From: a virus
Reading direction: 5' to 3' (one strand)
IMG/VR virus record: IMGVR_UViG_3300018084_000018
Location: 1 to 22,070 of that record
Length of the DNA stretch: 22,070 nt
Shown here: one piece after another, positions 1 through 6,425 of the stretch
Layout: every line of letters starts with the position of its first letter
How positions within the stretch are numbered: position 1 is the stretch's first letter
Notes under the pieces: model-generated
Databases searched by the model: none
What the model was told of the DNA's origin: nothing
What the model saw: only the letters and a program-made list of their open reading frames with translations
Made by a program: the position numbers and the translations under genes

Positions 1-395
1 GTGGGTGGGCGGCCAACCCGCTCAGTGGCCACCGTGTTACTAGGGGCACTGACAGAGCTTGTTGCCGGTGTGGCGGCAACAACATTGTAATAGGTGAATT
101 TGAACCCAGGGGTGAAGGCGGCACTGATTGCGGTCGTCCTGAGATTGATCGGGATCGATTTCAAGATGATTGTCGTCTTGGTGAGATCGTCCGTCCAACG
201 AAGCTGAAACTCTGCATAGGCGGGCTCATCGACCACCAGATAGTCCCAGAGAAATGTCGTGTTCTCACCAACAAATTTCTTCACGGTCATCGTGGGCGCG
301 GTCGTCTGCGCGTGCGCGTGCGCGGATAACAATAGAAGCAGCATGATGATGCTGGCAATCACGATGGTCAACCTGCAGGTCTTAATGTAGGTCAT
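1..395 (-). CDS. Secreted protein with signal peptide (3' end beyond window)
   Basis: The visible 131 codons start at ATG 395, one base after the large terminase stop, so the gene is probably translated after it. The N-terminus is a classic signal peptide: basic residues (K5, R8), a hydrophobic stretch rich in I, L and M at about 10-23, and an AHAHA-Q junction near residue 29 that would suit signal peptidase I. The mature part is beta-rich in character (FLWDYLVVDEPAYAEFQLRW and the later FTYYNVVA), and the pattern ending in SAPSNTVA resembles a fibronectin III or Ig-like fold. That fold is a guess from composition. No stop is reached before the window edge, so total length is unknown. A structural or host-interaction protein is possible; I do not recognise a family. 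Confidence 0.7.
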   Translation of the reverse strand, partial: MTYIKTCRLTIVIASIIMLLLLLSAHAHAQTTAPTMTVKKFVGENTTFLWDYLVVDEPAYAEFQLRWTDDLTKTTIILKSIPINLRTTAISAAFTPGFKFTYYNVVAATPATSSVSAPSNTVATERVGRPP

Positions 396-396
396 G

Positions 397-1983
397 TCAA
401 TACCCCGATACTTTGCTGACTGAATTTTCAAGTGCATGGATTCGTTTCCTCACAACCTCATATTCTTCCTCCCCAACTGGGCGCCTGCAGATCTCATCAG
501 CGTGAGAGTAGGCGTCAAGGAGATCAACCGTGACCCCCGAGGGGAACTGAATGTACTCTTTTCTAAACTCCACGTCTGAGTCTACCAGCGCGACCGACCT
601 ACGCTCAAACCGAGGCTGAGTCGCCCTGATCCTCTCCTCTTTGCTCTTGTCCGTCGACTTCTTAAACACCACCACCTTCATCTTCTTCTTCTCGACGCGG
701 GCCTTGTAGTTCATGTAGTTCTGCAGGTGCTGATCGCCGCCATAACCCTCAATCCCGCATCGCTGACACTTGAACCTCTCATAGGCGTAGAACGCCTTCT
801 CCATCATCGCATCGGTCGAGCCACGCTCCGCCCACGCATATAGGATCCAATGATCCTCCTCTGTATCGACACCAACAACGATAACAGCGTGTCTGGCCTT
901 GCCCCTCTTACCCTCACGAGCAGGATCCACAAGCACAAAGCGATTAAGTTTACCCAGATACGTGCGCTTTCCATCATCCCGGACATAGACCTCCACCTTT
1001 TGGGCCTGTTGGCTTGCCCCTGGTTTGGTCTCAAGCTCAACGGTGAATGATCGCAGCCACTCGGGCTCGAAGTCGTGCGCCCCCGGCGCGACCGGATCAT
1101 TAAGATACTGACAGGAGTAGAAGTAGTCCCCCTGCTTCCGCCTAATCCTGGCGAGGCCCTTAAGGCTGAACCTCTCAGGAAAGATGACCTTCCCATCCTC
1201 AATCGCCGAGCGCGTGATGAACTCATAATCGAGCTCATTCTCACGTATCCAGGAGTTCAGGTCATTAAATGCCCACCGGTTTCCAATGACCAGGGACTCA
1301 CTACGATCCGGGTCATCAAATGCCCCCTCAAGGAGCACGTGGTAGTCGATGACCTTTTTCATGACCGTCTCAGATCCCATGGCATCGATGCCCACGAGAT
1401 CATCCTCAATCATAATATCATAGTGTCTTGACTGGAGCGCGCTGCCTACGCCGATCGCCTCAACCGTCGACTCACTGAACTTCTCAGTCCGATTGAACTC
1501 TAGCTCGGTGTCCGTCCACCGGCATTTCTCATTCGGCAGCAAGCTTGGCCAGAGGCTGCGGAACAGCGCATTCGACTCGAACTGCTGCCTCGTTGACCTA
1601 AGGATCTTTTTCGCGTTCGTCTCAGTGCTGCTAATAACGAGGACGCGGACATTAGGGTTATGCACCGCTCGAAGCTGCTCGACCTCTTCAGGGGTTGTCC
1701 ACCCCTTTTTGAGCGCATACTCAATGACCTCCTCCTCCATCGGGAGGGCCCGCCACGTTGGTAGCGACTTCGAGGCCACCGTTGTCTTAAAGTGACCCCT
1801 GGGGATCTCAACCACGGTCTTGCCCAGGGACCGCTGCAACGTGTTGCACAACGGCTGGTGAAGGTGAGGCACCAGCTTGTTATACTTGAATATTACCTTC
1901 GCGAAGAAGTAAAGTGAGGAGAGCGCCAACCACTTCATCCGCATCGCAAATTCAAACGGATCGTGGATGTTGGGCTCAATCAT
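397..1983 (-). CDS. terL: Terminase large subunit (ATPase-nuclease packaging motor)
   Basis: The large terminase pumps phage DNA into the prohead with an N-terminal ATPase and cuts the concatemer with a C-terminal RNase H-like nuclease. The 528-residue length is normal for the family. Visible motifs are a Walker A-like PRGHFKTT (61-68), a Walker B YDIMIEDD (188-195) with the catalytic acid next to it, and GNRW (234-237) in the coupling-motif position. The nuclease core has LVDPAREG with D353 and, near the end, VDLLDAYSHADE (486-497) carrying the last acidic residues. The Walker A is of the GHFKTT form seen in some phages and prophages rather than canonical GxxxxGKT. The gene sits two bases from the upstream 79-residue gene. 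The family assignment is firm; the packaging type (cos or headful) cannot be read from this. Confidence 0.96.
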   Translation of the reverse strand: MIEPNIHDPFEFAMRMKWLALSSLYFFAKVIFKYNKLVPHLHQPLCNTLQRSLGKTVVEIPRGHFKTTVASKSLPTWRALPMEEEVIEYALKKGWTTPEEVEQLRAVHNPNVRVLVISSTETNAKKILRSTRQQFESNALFRSLWPSLLPNEKCRWTDTELEFNRTEKFSESTVEAIGVGSALQSRHYDIMIEDDLVGIDAMGSETVMKKVIDYHVLLEGAFDDPDRSESLVIGNRWAFNDLNSWIRENELDYEFITRSAIEDGKVIFPERFSLKGLARIRRKQGDYFYSCQYLNDPVAPGAHDFEPEWLRSFTVELETKPGASQQAQKVEVYVRDDGKRTYLGKLNRFVLVDPAREGKRGKARHAVIVVGVDTEEDHWILYAWAERGSTDAMMEKAFYAYERFKCQRCGIEGYGGDQHLQNYMNYKARVEKKKMKVVVFKKSTDKSKEERIRATQPRFERRSVALVDSDVEFRKEYIQFPSGVTVDLLDAYSHADEICRRPVGEEEYEVVRKRIHALENSVSKVSGY

Positions 1984-1985
1984 CC

Positions 1986-2225
1986 CTAGTCCTTAAACCC
2001 AAGCCTTTTTATCCCAAGCTCAATCAACATGGCCGCAAATACCCGTGAGTCTGGGCACTTAGAGAAGTTGGTGCACCAATACCCCGACTTCAACTCGGCC
2101 ACGTAGCCGACACCGACGATCTCACCATTCTTCGCGCGTGCCAGGATCTCCTCTAGAACCTTAATGACCGACTTATTTTGTATGTGATCATGCGGCACAA
2201 CCTTTAGGGGCCTAGCCTTCCGCAT
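1986..2225 (-). CDS. Small conserved-looking phage protein upstream of terL
   Basis: This encodes a 79-residue protein between the putative small terminase gene (14-bp overlap) and terL (2-bp gap), so it is almost certainly cotranslated with the packaging genes. A helical segment VIKVLEEILARAKNGE (20-35) is followed by a beta-like GVGYVAELKSGYW. Short phage and prophage proteins with a similar pattern (a leucine-rich helix, then an acidic/Gly turn, then V-x-V-A strands) are common, but none that I recall has a defined function. There is no metal motif, signal peptide or membrane segment. Its place suggests a role in late gene expression or packaging, which is only inference. Confidence 0.75.
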   Translation of the reverse strand: MRKARPLKVVPHDHIQNKSVIKVLEEILARAKNGEIVGVGYVAELKSGYWCTNFSKCPDSRVFAAMLIELGIKRLGFKD

Positions 2226-2904
2226 CGGTGGCCTCCTGCCTCAGCTCGTCACGCTCCTCCACGGTCATCGAACCCACCGTCCTCTCCGCCGGCACCAAGC
2301 GTGTCTGCGGCCCGGCCATCTCCTTGAGGGTACCCAATACCTCACGAACGACGTCGGCACCGAAGTTAAACACGTTGCCACCCCCACCAGGATTCCCGGC
2401 ATTTACGCGCGCGGGCACGAGCGCATGGGCGCGATCCATAACCATCGTCACCGCGGCCAGCCGATCACTATCCTTTGCGCTCTTACGCCGGGCGATCTCC
2501 AGGGTAATGTGCATCATCTCGTCAGCCGAGAGGCGGAGGATCATCTGCAACTCCTTGAGGGAGTCCTGAATCTCCGCCTCCAGCTTCTGCACCCCACCGA
2601 GGGTGTACTCGTTTAAGCTCTCCCTGAAGTCGTGGTCGCCAAGCCTTGCATGAACAAGTGGCTCGATCTCCTTCCCACCCATCGCCGCGATGATCTTTGG
2701 CAGCGGTTGTCGTAGCACCAGCCGTCTGATCAACTCCTGGTCAAACCGAAATGCCACGATCTTCTCAGGTGCAACCTGATGTGGCCGCTTTTCCTCAGGC
2801 AGTGAGTCAATCATCTTCTGCTTCTCAGACTTACGTGCCTCTCTCAACATCTTGGACTGCCGCGTCTTCCGCTCCTTGTCTGGAAACGCGCGTGCGCGTA
2901 GCAT
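2212..2904 (-). CDS. Helical protein, candidate terminase small subunit
   Basis: This 230-residue protein is the first gene of the leftward packaging operon. Its start has an ideal Shine-Dalgarno (AGGAGG, about 8 bases upstream of ATG 2904). The N-terminal 40 residues are very basic (many K and R). The middle (about 48-90, IVAFRFDQELIRRLVLRQPLPKII) could hold a helix-turn-helix. Residues 100-165 are predicted helices (VQKLEAEIQDSLKELQMILRL and following). A Gly-rich turn (GNPGGGGN, about 169-176) precedes an acidic tail. Small terminases usually combine an N-terminal DNA-binding region with a helical oligomerisation core and lie just upstream of terL. Position and composition fit, but I see no diagnostic motif, so the name is tentative. 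Confidence 0.6.
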   Translation of the reverse strand: MLRARAFPDKERKTRQSKMLREARKSEKQKMIDSLPEEKRPHQVAPEKIVAFRFDQELIRRLVLRQPLPKIIAAMGGKEIEPLVHARLGDHDFRESLNEYTLGGVQKLEAEIQDSLKELQMILRLSADEMMHITLEIARRKSAKDSDRLAAVTMVMDRAHALVPARVNAGNPGGGGNVFNFGADVVREVLGTLKEMAGPQTRLVPAERTVGSMTVEERDELRQEATDAEG

Positions 2905-2928
2905 CGGAGTTACCTCCTGAAGCTTGAG

Positions 2929-2958
2929 ATTGTAGGCAAGGGTGATTTATTCTGTAAA
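2929..2958 (-). promoter_or_regulatory. Sigma70-like promoter of the packaging operon
   Basis: On the minus strand TTTACA (2958-2953) is followed after 18 bp by TACAAT (2934-2929), and the start codon of the first packaging gene lies 24 bp further on. The -35 box sits inside TTGTTTACA, the same nine bases found in the promoter near 18186. The match to the -10 consensus is five of six. Confidence 0.7.
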
Positions 2959-2973
2959 CAACAATTTTTGCCT

Positions 2974-2993
2974 AGGTTAAATTTATTTAACCT
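2974..2993. promoter_or_regulatory. 20-bp palindrome, operator-like
   Basis: AGGTTAAAT and ATTTAACCT form perfect 9-bp arms around a 2-bp centre. The site lies about 15 bp upstream of the -35 box of the packaging promoter, a normal place for an activator or repressor site. The other promoters in the window do not have a copy, so it may be specific to late genes. Confidence 0.5.
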
Positions 2994-3223
2994 GCCCTGC
3001 CCAATGCCCGAGCACTACGTGGTCCTTGGGTAAACCTTACCGGAGAAGATAGTGAGTGAGTGAGGTTGGGCCCCAGACCAGCAAATGCGAGATACTTGGG
3101 TAGAGTTGAGGGACGTTCGGCCAGGAACCAACACTGGAAACTACGGCAAAATTACGGGGACGGCTTGAGTGAGGTGGGTCGATTGCCGGTTTTGGGAGCC
3201 GGGCCCTTCCAGGATCACCCACA

Positions 3224-3272
3224 AACTGACAGAATAGGGCAGTGCGTGAGAGAACTGACAACCAAGGGCAGT
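3224..3272. repeat. Imperfect 20-bp direct repeat pair
   Basis: AACTGACA, four variable bases, then AGGGCAGT occurs at 3224-3243 and again at 3253-3272. The 16 fixed bases are identical, and the start-to-start distance is 29 bp, close to three helical turns. This would fit a pair of protein-binding sites on one face of the DNA, for example for a small terminase or regulator. Confidence 0.55.
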
Positions 3273-3304
3273 ACAGAAATGTAACTGATTGGTGGTTAGA
3301 GGGA

Positions 3305-3327
3305 GGGGAGACCGTGATGGTCTCCCC
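3305..3327 (-). terminator. Strong GC hairpin behind the two-gene leftward unit
   Basis: GGGGAGACC and GGTCTCCCC form 9 perfect pairs around a 5-base loop. It lies about 11 bp past the stop of the small membrane-peptide gene on the minus strand. Neither strand has a clear T-run after the stem, so it is not a textbook intrinsic terminator. It may stop transcription with help or protect an RNA 3' end. Confidence 0.5.
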
Positions 3328-3338
3328 CTTGGGTAGGA

Positions 3339-3440
3339 TTAGCGGCGGGTGGTTTTGGAAGGGATCTTAGCGGATGGTGATCTTTTGGGGACGAGAGCGC
3401 TGGTGATCACCAACCAGATTAGGATCTCCATAATCCACAT
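3339..3440 (-). CDS. 33-residue membrane peptide
   Basis: ATG 3440 follows the stop of the upstream winged-helix-like gene by two bases, and AAGAGGG sits about 9 bases before it, so translational coupling is likely. The peptide has one hydrophobic helix (ILIWLVITSALV, residues 6-17) followed by a basic tail rich in K, R, S and P (PKRSPSAKIPSKTTRR). This suggests an N-out or N-in single-pass inner membrane peptide with a cytoplasmic basic end. It ends just before the GC hairpin, closing the unit neatly. Function is unknown; a small host-membrane effector or holin-like accessory is possible but unsupported. The short length leaves real doubt. Confidence 0.45.
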   Translation of the reverse strand: MWIMEILIWLVITSALVPKRSPSAKIPSKTTRR

Positions 3441-3442
3441 GG

Positions 3443-3760
3443 TTAGGCCCTCTTAGCGGTCTTCTTGCTGACAGATTTTGTCACCTTCTTGGTGGATACG
3501 GTCTCAGCGGTCTTCACCCTCAGTGCGCTCAGCTCCGTCTCCGTGATCTCCTTGACCTTACCGATCTTGCCAAGGTGGATCATGTAGAACATGACCACTC
3601 GGGTAGGATCCTGCTTCGTGACGAGACCACCGCGGACCACATGCTCAGTGATCTCCTTGACGGTCCCGCCCTTTAGATCACCAAACGCATTCGAGATCAG
3701 CCGGAGCTGCCCCACTGGACTCGTGGTGAGGACTTGTGTTGGTGTGTAGATGCGTGCCAT
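3443..3760 (-). CDS. Winged-helix-like DNA-binding protein with basic C-terminal tail (paralogue A)
   Basis: This 105-residue protein starts at ATG 3760 with AAGGAG upstream. Residues 18-72 form a compact domain (QLRLISNAF, then TVKEITEHVVRGG, then VTKQDPTRVVMFYM) that recurs in two proteins encoded at 18259 and 18631. Shared positions include the opening Q, a T-[VI]-x-E-[IL]-T helix, a TKQ or TRQ turn and a V-V-x-[FY]-Y helix, a pattern that fits a winged helix. The tail (82-105) is rich in K, T, S and V (KKVTKSVSKKTAKRA), as in histone H1-like or DNA-coating proteins. It has its own promoter and is transcribed away from the control region, so a regulator or nucleoid-type protein is likely. 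The fold and role are inferred from pattern, not from a search. Confidence 0.8.
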   Translation of the reverse strand: MARIYTPTQVLTTSPVGQLRLISNAFGDLKGGTVKEITEHVVRGGLVTKQDPTRVVMFYMIHLGKIGKVKEITETELSALRVKTAETVSTKKVTKSVSKKTAKRA

Positions 3761-3806
3761 GGTTATTCTCCTTGTTCATGGGGCTGGATTGCCTCATGTT
3801 GGGATA

Positions 3807-3838
3807 ATCATACCATGAACTTTTGTGCAAGTACACAA
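3807..3838 (-). promoter_or_regulatory. Promoter of the leftward winged-helix unit
   Basis: On the minus strand TTGTGTACT (3838-3830, containing the hexamer TGTACT) is followed after 17 bp by TATGAT (3812-3807). The 9-mer is close to TTGTTTACA of two other promoters here. TTGTG and CACAA flank it as short inverted arms (3838-3823), which may mark a regulator site. Confidence 0.55.
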
Positions 3839-4000
3839 CTTTTTTCACGATCTCGGATCTAGGATCATCAGCCTTCCACAGCTATTAAAAGGCGTTAACC
3901 AAACAAATGGGTAATCTACGGCCTTTTGGATACCAATCGCAACGGTCTCCTGCCGCAAATTCACAGTGAATTATGGTCTATAGGCGCTATGAATATAACC

Positions 4001-4336
4001 TAATCATCGTAACATAGCCAGAGTGTAATGACGCGTCGTTCAATACATAGGTCGTAAACTCCCGCGCAATGCTCTGACGTAATCATCGTATCATAGCAGC
4101 TTATAGATGTGTGAATTTATGTCAACACTGAACTGCAGCGCCTTCTCCTTAACCTTTACGATTAAAGGATAATCAGAACGTGAGAAAGGAAGCACAGCTG
4201 CAGAACAGCATTTTAAGTCTATGGTCGTATCATGACAGGATTCAGGTGTAACGATTCGTTACAAAACCCATGACTTTTCATTCCTGCAACCGCTATTGTG
4301 CAAAAGCGGCACGTTCGACGGCCTAGCTATGTTACG
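4001..4336. repeat. Dispersed TCGTAWCATAGC motif family
   Basis: TAATCATCGTAACATAGC (4001-4018) and TAATCATCGTATCATAGC (4080-4097) differ at one of 18 bases. A partial copy TCGTATCATGA lies at 4225-4235, and the 11 bases CGTAACATAGC recur on the minus strand at 4336-4326. A weaker relative, GATCGTAACG, lies near 4388. Spacing is irregular, so these are more like regulator or initiator boxes than a tandem array. Confidence 0.55.
4247..4263. repeat. 17-bp perfect palindrome
   Basis: TGTAACGATTCGTTACA has 8-bp perfect arms around a single T. It resembles a dimeric helix-turn-helix operator in size, and its half-site GTAACGA shares GTAAC with the dispersed motif family around it. Confidence 0.55.
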
Positions 4337-4771
4337 TCTATTGCATATCGCAACTGTCTAGATGCCGGTGGTGTACGTTAACTGAACGATCGTAACGTTC
4401 CTGTGTCAAAAAGAACGAAAAAACTCCCGCTGTAGAGTTTTAACCCTTTCGTCGTAGTCTTCCCGTATAAATCTGCTTTCCTCACTTGCTTTGTACTTGA
4501 CTGCAGTTCGACGCTAGAGATCAAATGTAATAAACGTAAGCATAGTTTAGTAAGAAGCGGATAGAGCTGCAGTCCGTCGTAAAAACGTTTTTTGCAAACA
4601 AACGTTTCGTCAAAAAAAGTCGATTTTGTCTATATGACTTCGTACTACTCTTGTAGTAGCCTTCCCCACACAGTGAGGGAGACACACCACTGACACCGTC
4701 TTCAGCATCCAGAGACCCCTCGCCTGAGATGTTAGATGAGAATAAAAGGTCAGGCACTTTCTCGATAGGAT

Positions 4772-4840
4772 TATATTTGTCCTGCCGTATGTACACCAGA
4801 CGTCTGCATTAATTATAATGTATCCAGTAGTATATACACA
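4772..4840 (+). promoter_or_regulatory. Early promoter of the small-protein operon, with shared 33-bp block
   Basis: TGTACA (4790-4795) is followed after 18 bp by a perfect TATAAT (4814-4819), 43 bp before the first start codon. The -35 box is inside TGTACACCAGACGTC, part of a 33-bp block (4772-4804) that matches 10029-10061 at 28 positions with the same internal spacing. TATATACACA (4831-4840), just downstream of the likely start point, also recurs at the second promoter (10074-10083). The block begins with TATATTTG and contains the palindromes TGTACA and GACGTC, so it is probably a promoter overlapped by a regulator site. Confidence 0.75.
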
Positions 4841-4861
4841 ATCCTTAGATCGGAGATAACC

Positions 4862-5089
4862 ATGGCGATGGAGCGTGTGGTACGCAACAGCGAGTTAAAG
4901 GAACTGGGCATTGAGCGCCCTCACCGGTTGGAGGTGCCGGTATCATCGGAGATCCTACTCCAGTTGAAGGCCTACTATCACAAGAGCAAGGGATGCAGGA
5001 CCATCTTTGCTAACACGGAGGAGCTGCTGATCGGGCTACCGTCTCAGGCTGAGATCCTCTATTATCAGCAGGAGGTGGCCAGTGTCTAA
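4862..5089 (+). CDS. Hypothetical protein, first gene of the rightward operon
   Basis: This 75-residue protein follows the early promoter directly; ATG 4862 has GGAGATAACC before it. It has a basic N-terminus, a strand-like RLEVPVSSEILLQL (22-35) and a helical C-terminal part (SQAEILYYQQEVAS). It contains one Cys only and no recognisable motif. As the most promoter-proximal gene it would be made early and abundantly, which in phages often goes with host takeover, but nothing in the sequence shows that. The gene overlaps the next one by eight bases. Confidence 0.7.
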   Translation: MAMERVVRNSELKELGIERPHRLEVPVSSEILLQLKAYYHKSKGCRTIFANTEELLIGLPSQAEILYYQQEVASV

Positions 5090-5384
5090 CTCCTGGAGGC
5101 AAGCATTAGCTTGTACCTGTGGCGGGTTCGCCTGTCAGTGTGGGAGGACGGTGCCTACGTCGCTCGGGATGGCTCGTCTTGAGAACCAGCGGGATCGGCT
5201 GCAGCTGGTGACGACGGAGGTGCAGCCAACGAGGCGGGCCCACGCCAAGATGCTGAAGCGGCACGCCAAGCTGAACACGTTTGTCAAGTGCCCGGCATGT
5301 CGGCAGCGGGGCGGGATGTATTACCTGCACACACCAAGCGAGGCTGAGACGCGGTGGTGCTACTACTGTGGGTACACATCATGA
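5082..5384 (+). CDS. Small double zinc-ribbon-like protein
   Basis: This is a 100-residue protein with a GTG start chosen because AGGAGG lies about seven bases upstream. It has two Cys clusters: C11, C13, C18 and C20 near the N-terminus, and C70-x-x-C73 paired with C93-x-x-C96, typical of a zinc ribbon. The region between (30-68) is a charged helix rich in R, K and Q. No catalytic motif is seen. It overlaps the next gene by four bases (ATGA). Zinc ribbons this small in phages usually act as protein- or nucleic-acid-binding adaptors; the partner is unknown. Confidence 0.75.
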   Translation: MSNSWRQALACTCGGFACQCGRTVPTSLGMARLENQRDRLQLVTTEVQPTRRAHAKMLKRHAKLNTFVKCPACRQRGGMYYLHTPSEAETRWCYYCGYTS

Positions 5385-5578
5385 CTGACACGTTAAGGTT
5401 CTGTCCGTTGTGTCAGGGTGAGTTGGAGCTGGTCTATGAGGAGGTAGACATCGGCGTTGGTGTGCAGCGGTACGCGGTGGGTGCCATATGTAAGGAGGGG
5501 CATCAGTTCAGCATCTGTAATACCTGTGGTCGGTTAGATGTGGAGGAATGCACCACATGGTGCAAGGAGCTAAGATGA
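5381..5578 (+). CDS. Small zinc-binding protein
   Basis: ATG 5381 overlaps the previous stop in an ATGA, so this start is preferred over an upstream in-frame codon at 5354. The 65-residue product has CPLC (8-11), C37, CNTC (46-49), C57 and C61, enough ligands for one or two zinc sites. Between them is a beta-like segment (ELELVYEEVDIGVGVQRYAVGA). No family is recognised beyond zinc-ribbon style. It is translationally coupled on both sides. Confidence 0.72.
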   Translation: MTDTLRFCPLCQGELELVYEEVDIGVGVQRYAVGAICKEGHQFSICNTCGRLDVEECTTWCKELR

Positions 5579-5910
5579 TAAGACTGCACTGCAGCACCTG
5601 TGATGAGCAAATCGAGGTACGGGCGGAATACGTCGCCAACTGGGGATTCAGGCTGGTGATTCCCACTGGCTGGGCGCTCGCGATGTGGCCCTCGACAAGG
5701 CAGCCGGTGGGTTGTCCACACTGTGTTGAGGTGTCGACCAGCATGCCAGAGAAGATAGACCCACTTCCAGGACCTAATCTGCCACCGGCTGAGAACAACA
5801 TGCCTGCCCCATCGCCTGAGCCTGATGGAGATTCAGATGACACGATTAGGCAGGCGGAGGAGTTCAGGAAGAGGTTCGTCAACAAGCCGTATGGGAGTAA
5901 GAAGCCATGA
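5575..5910 (+). CDS. Zinc-binding protein with Pro-rich acidic linker
   Basis: The start at ATG 5575 again overlaps the previous stop (ATGA). The 111-residue product has a ribbon formed by CSTC (6-9) and CPHC (47-50) with an aromatic strand region between (YVANWGFRLVIPTGWALAMW). A disordered Pro- and acid-rich stretch follows (about 60-90), then a basic helical end (EEFRKRFVNKPYGSKKP). This arrangement looks like a folded adaptor with a flexible arm. No enzyme motif is present. It overlaps the next gene by four bases. Confidence 0.72.
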   Translation: MIRLHCSTCDEQIEVRAEYVANWGFRLVIPTGWALAMWPSTRQPVGCPHCVEVSTSMPEKIDPLPGPNLPPAENNMPAPSPEPDGDSDDTIRQAEEFRKRFVNKPYGSKKP

Positions 5911-6107
5911 GCAAGCATTGTTGGCAACGGATTGAGGACAACACGAAGAAGCTTGAGTGCATGAAGTGTGGCGCCCGCCAGCCCCTTGGCCTGATCCTGT
6001 GGCTGCGGGAATATCAGGCACTTGGTGTTCAGAAGAAGGAGTGTCCGGGCATGAGACAATCGTTTAGGCGGGCGCTGCGTCGGCACGTTCGCACACACCA
6101 GCATTAA
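5907..6107 (+). CDS. Small Cys-containing basic protein
   Basis: This 66-residue protein is coupled to its upstream neighbour by an ATGA overlap. Likely zinc ligands are C5, CMKC (18-21) and C46. The C-terminal third is strongly basic (RQSFRRALRRHVRTHQH), which would suit nucleic-acid binding. It starts MSKHCWQRIEDN and has the pattern C-(12)-CxxCG, seen in small phage proteins, but I know of no assigned function. A 12-bp gap follows before the next gene. Confidence 0.68.
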   Translation: MSKHCWQRIEDNTKKLECMKCGARQPLGLILWLREYQALGVQKKECPGMRQSFRRALRRHVRTHQH

Positions 6108-6119
6108 AGGAGAGAAACC

Positions 6120-6425
6120 ATGGCAGGCAAAGGGGTGTGGAAACCCAAGATTCACCCATTCACAGGAGAGTGCAGCCTCGTCCCATCACAGACCAAGGAC
6201 CCTATGACCTATGAGCCTATGCCCCTAAACCTGGAGGGGATCACATGCCAGGAGGCAAGCACGTTCAGTCATACCACGTACATCGCGTGTGGCGCACCCG
6301 CCGAGGCGCTCGTCTGGCATGAGAAGGACAAGCGGGTGTATCCGATGTGCAAGGCATGCGCGTGGCACAACCTCTGTAATCGTGGCGGACGCCTGTTGGC
6401 TGGAGACCGGAGGTTGACCAGATGA
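6120..6425 (+). CDS. Small zinc-binding phage protein
   Basis: A good ribosome site (AAAGGAGAG) lies about six bases before ATG 6120. The 101-residue product has a C-terminal zinc module: C43, C57 (in ACGAPAEALVWH), CKAC (77-80), H83 and C86, followed by RGGR. The pattern 'C-G-x-P-A ... mC-x-x-C' is common in small phage proteins that are probably structural zinc folds. The first 40 residues are Pro-rich and probably flexible. It overlaps the next gene by four bases. Confidence 0.7.
   Translation: MAGKGVWKPKIHPFTGECSLVPSQTKDPMTYEPMPLNLEGITCQEASTFSHTTYIACGAPAEALVWHEKDKRVYPMCKACAWHNLCNRGGRLLAGDRRLTR

Larger units (their letters stand above)
2994..3338. other. Non-coding stretch between two leftward units, with short repeats
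   Basis: No convincing gene lies here. Reading frames on both strands (for example 3060-3284 plus and 3037-3261 minus) use rare or weakly supported starts, lack good ribosome sites and give unconvincing proteins. The stretch holds CTTGGGTA three times (near 3026, 3096 and 3328), a TGAGTGAGG motif twice (near 3056 and 3167), a 20-bp imperfect direct repeat and a strong GC hairpin. Being next to the candidate small terminase gene, it could hold the packaging initiation site or an untranslated RNA. Neither can be shown from sequence alone. Confidence 0.45.
3839..4771. other. Palindrome-rich non-coding region between divergent modules (candidate control region/origin)
   Basis: About 930 bp with no supported gene separates leftward and rightward transcription and looks richer in A and T than the flanking genes. 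It holds many perfect inverted repeats: CCTTTA-CGAT-TAAAGG (4153-4168), a 17-bp palindrome (4247-4263), AAAACTC/GAGTTTT around 8 bases (4420-4441), AAAAACGTTTTT (4581-4592) and TACTAC-TCTT-GTAGTA (4643-4658). AAACTCCCGC occurs twice (4056, 4421) and CTGCAG four times. A motif family around TCGTAWCATAGC occurs at four sites. This layout suits a replication origin, an early/late switch region or both. A 91-residue minus-strand reading frame at 4521-4796 lacks a ribosome site and overlaps the promoter, so I do not call it. Confidence 0.55.

Noticed and set aside
3037-3284. Two 74-codon frames, one on each strand, in the repeat-bearing stretch
   Set aside because: They overlap almost fully, use weak starts without ribosome sites, and both read as chance frames.
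4001-4336. Possible CRISPR or iteron array
   Set aside because: The motif copies have uneven spacing and mixed orientation, and there is no regular repeat-spacer unit.
4521-4796. 91-codon frame on the minus strand in the control region
   Set aside because: It has no ribosome site, its start overlaps the early promoter and shared block, and the protein has no gene-like pattern.
3001-4861. tRNA or tmRNA genes in the non-coding stretches
   Set aside because: I looked for T-loop and cloverleaf patterns and found no consistent set of stems.
5508-6155. 215-codon frame on the minus strand
   Set aside because: It lies opposite three well-coupled plus-strand genes with zinc motifs and has no ribosome site; it is an antisense shadow.
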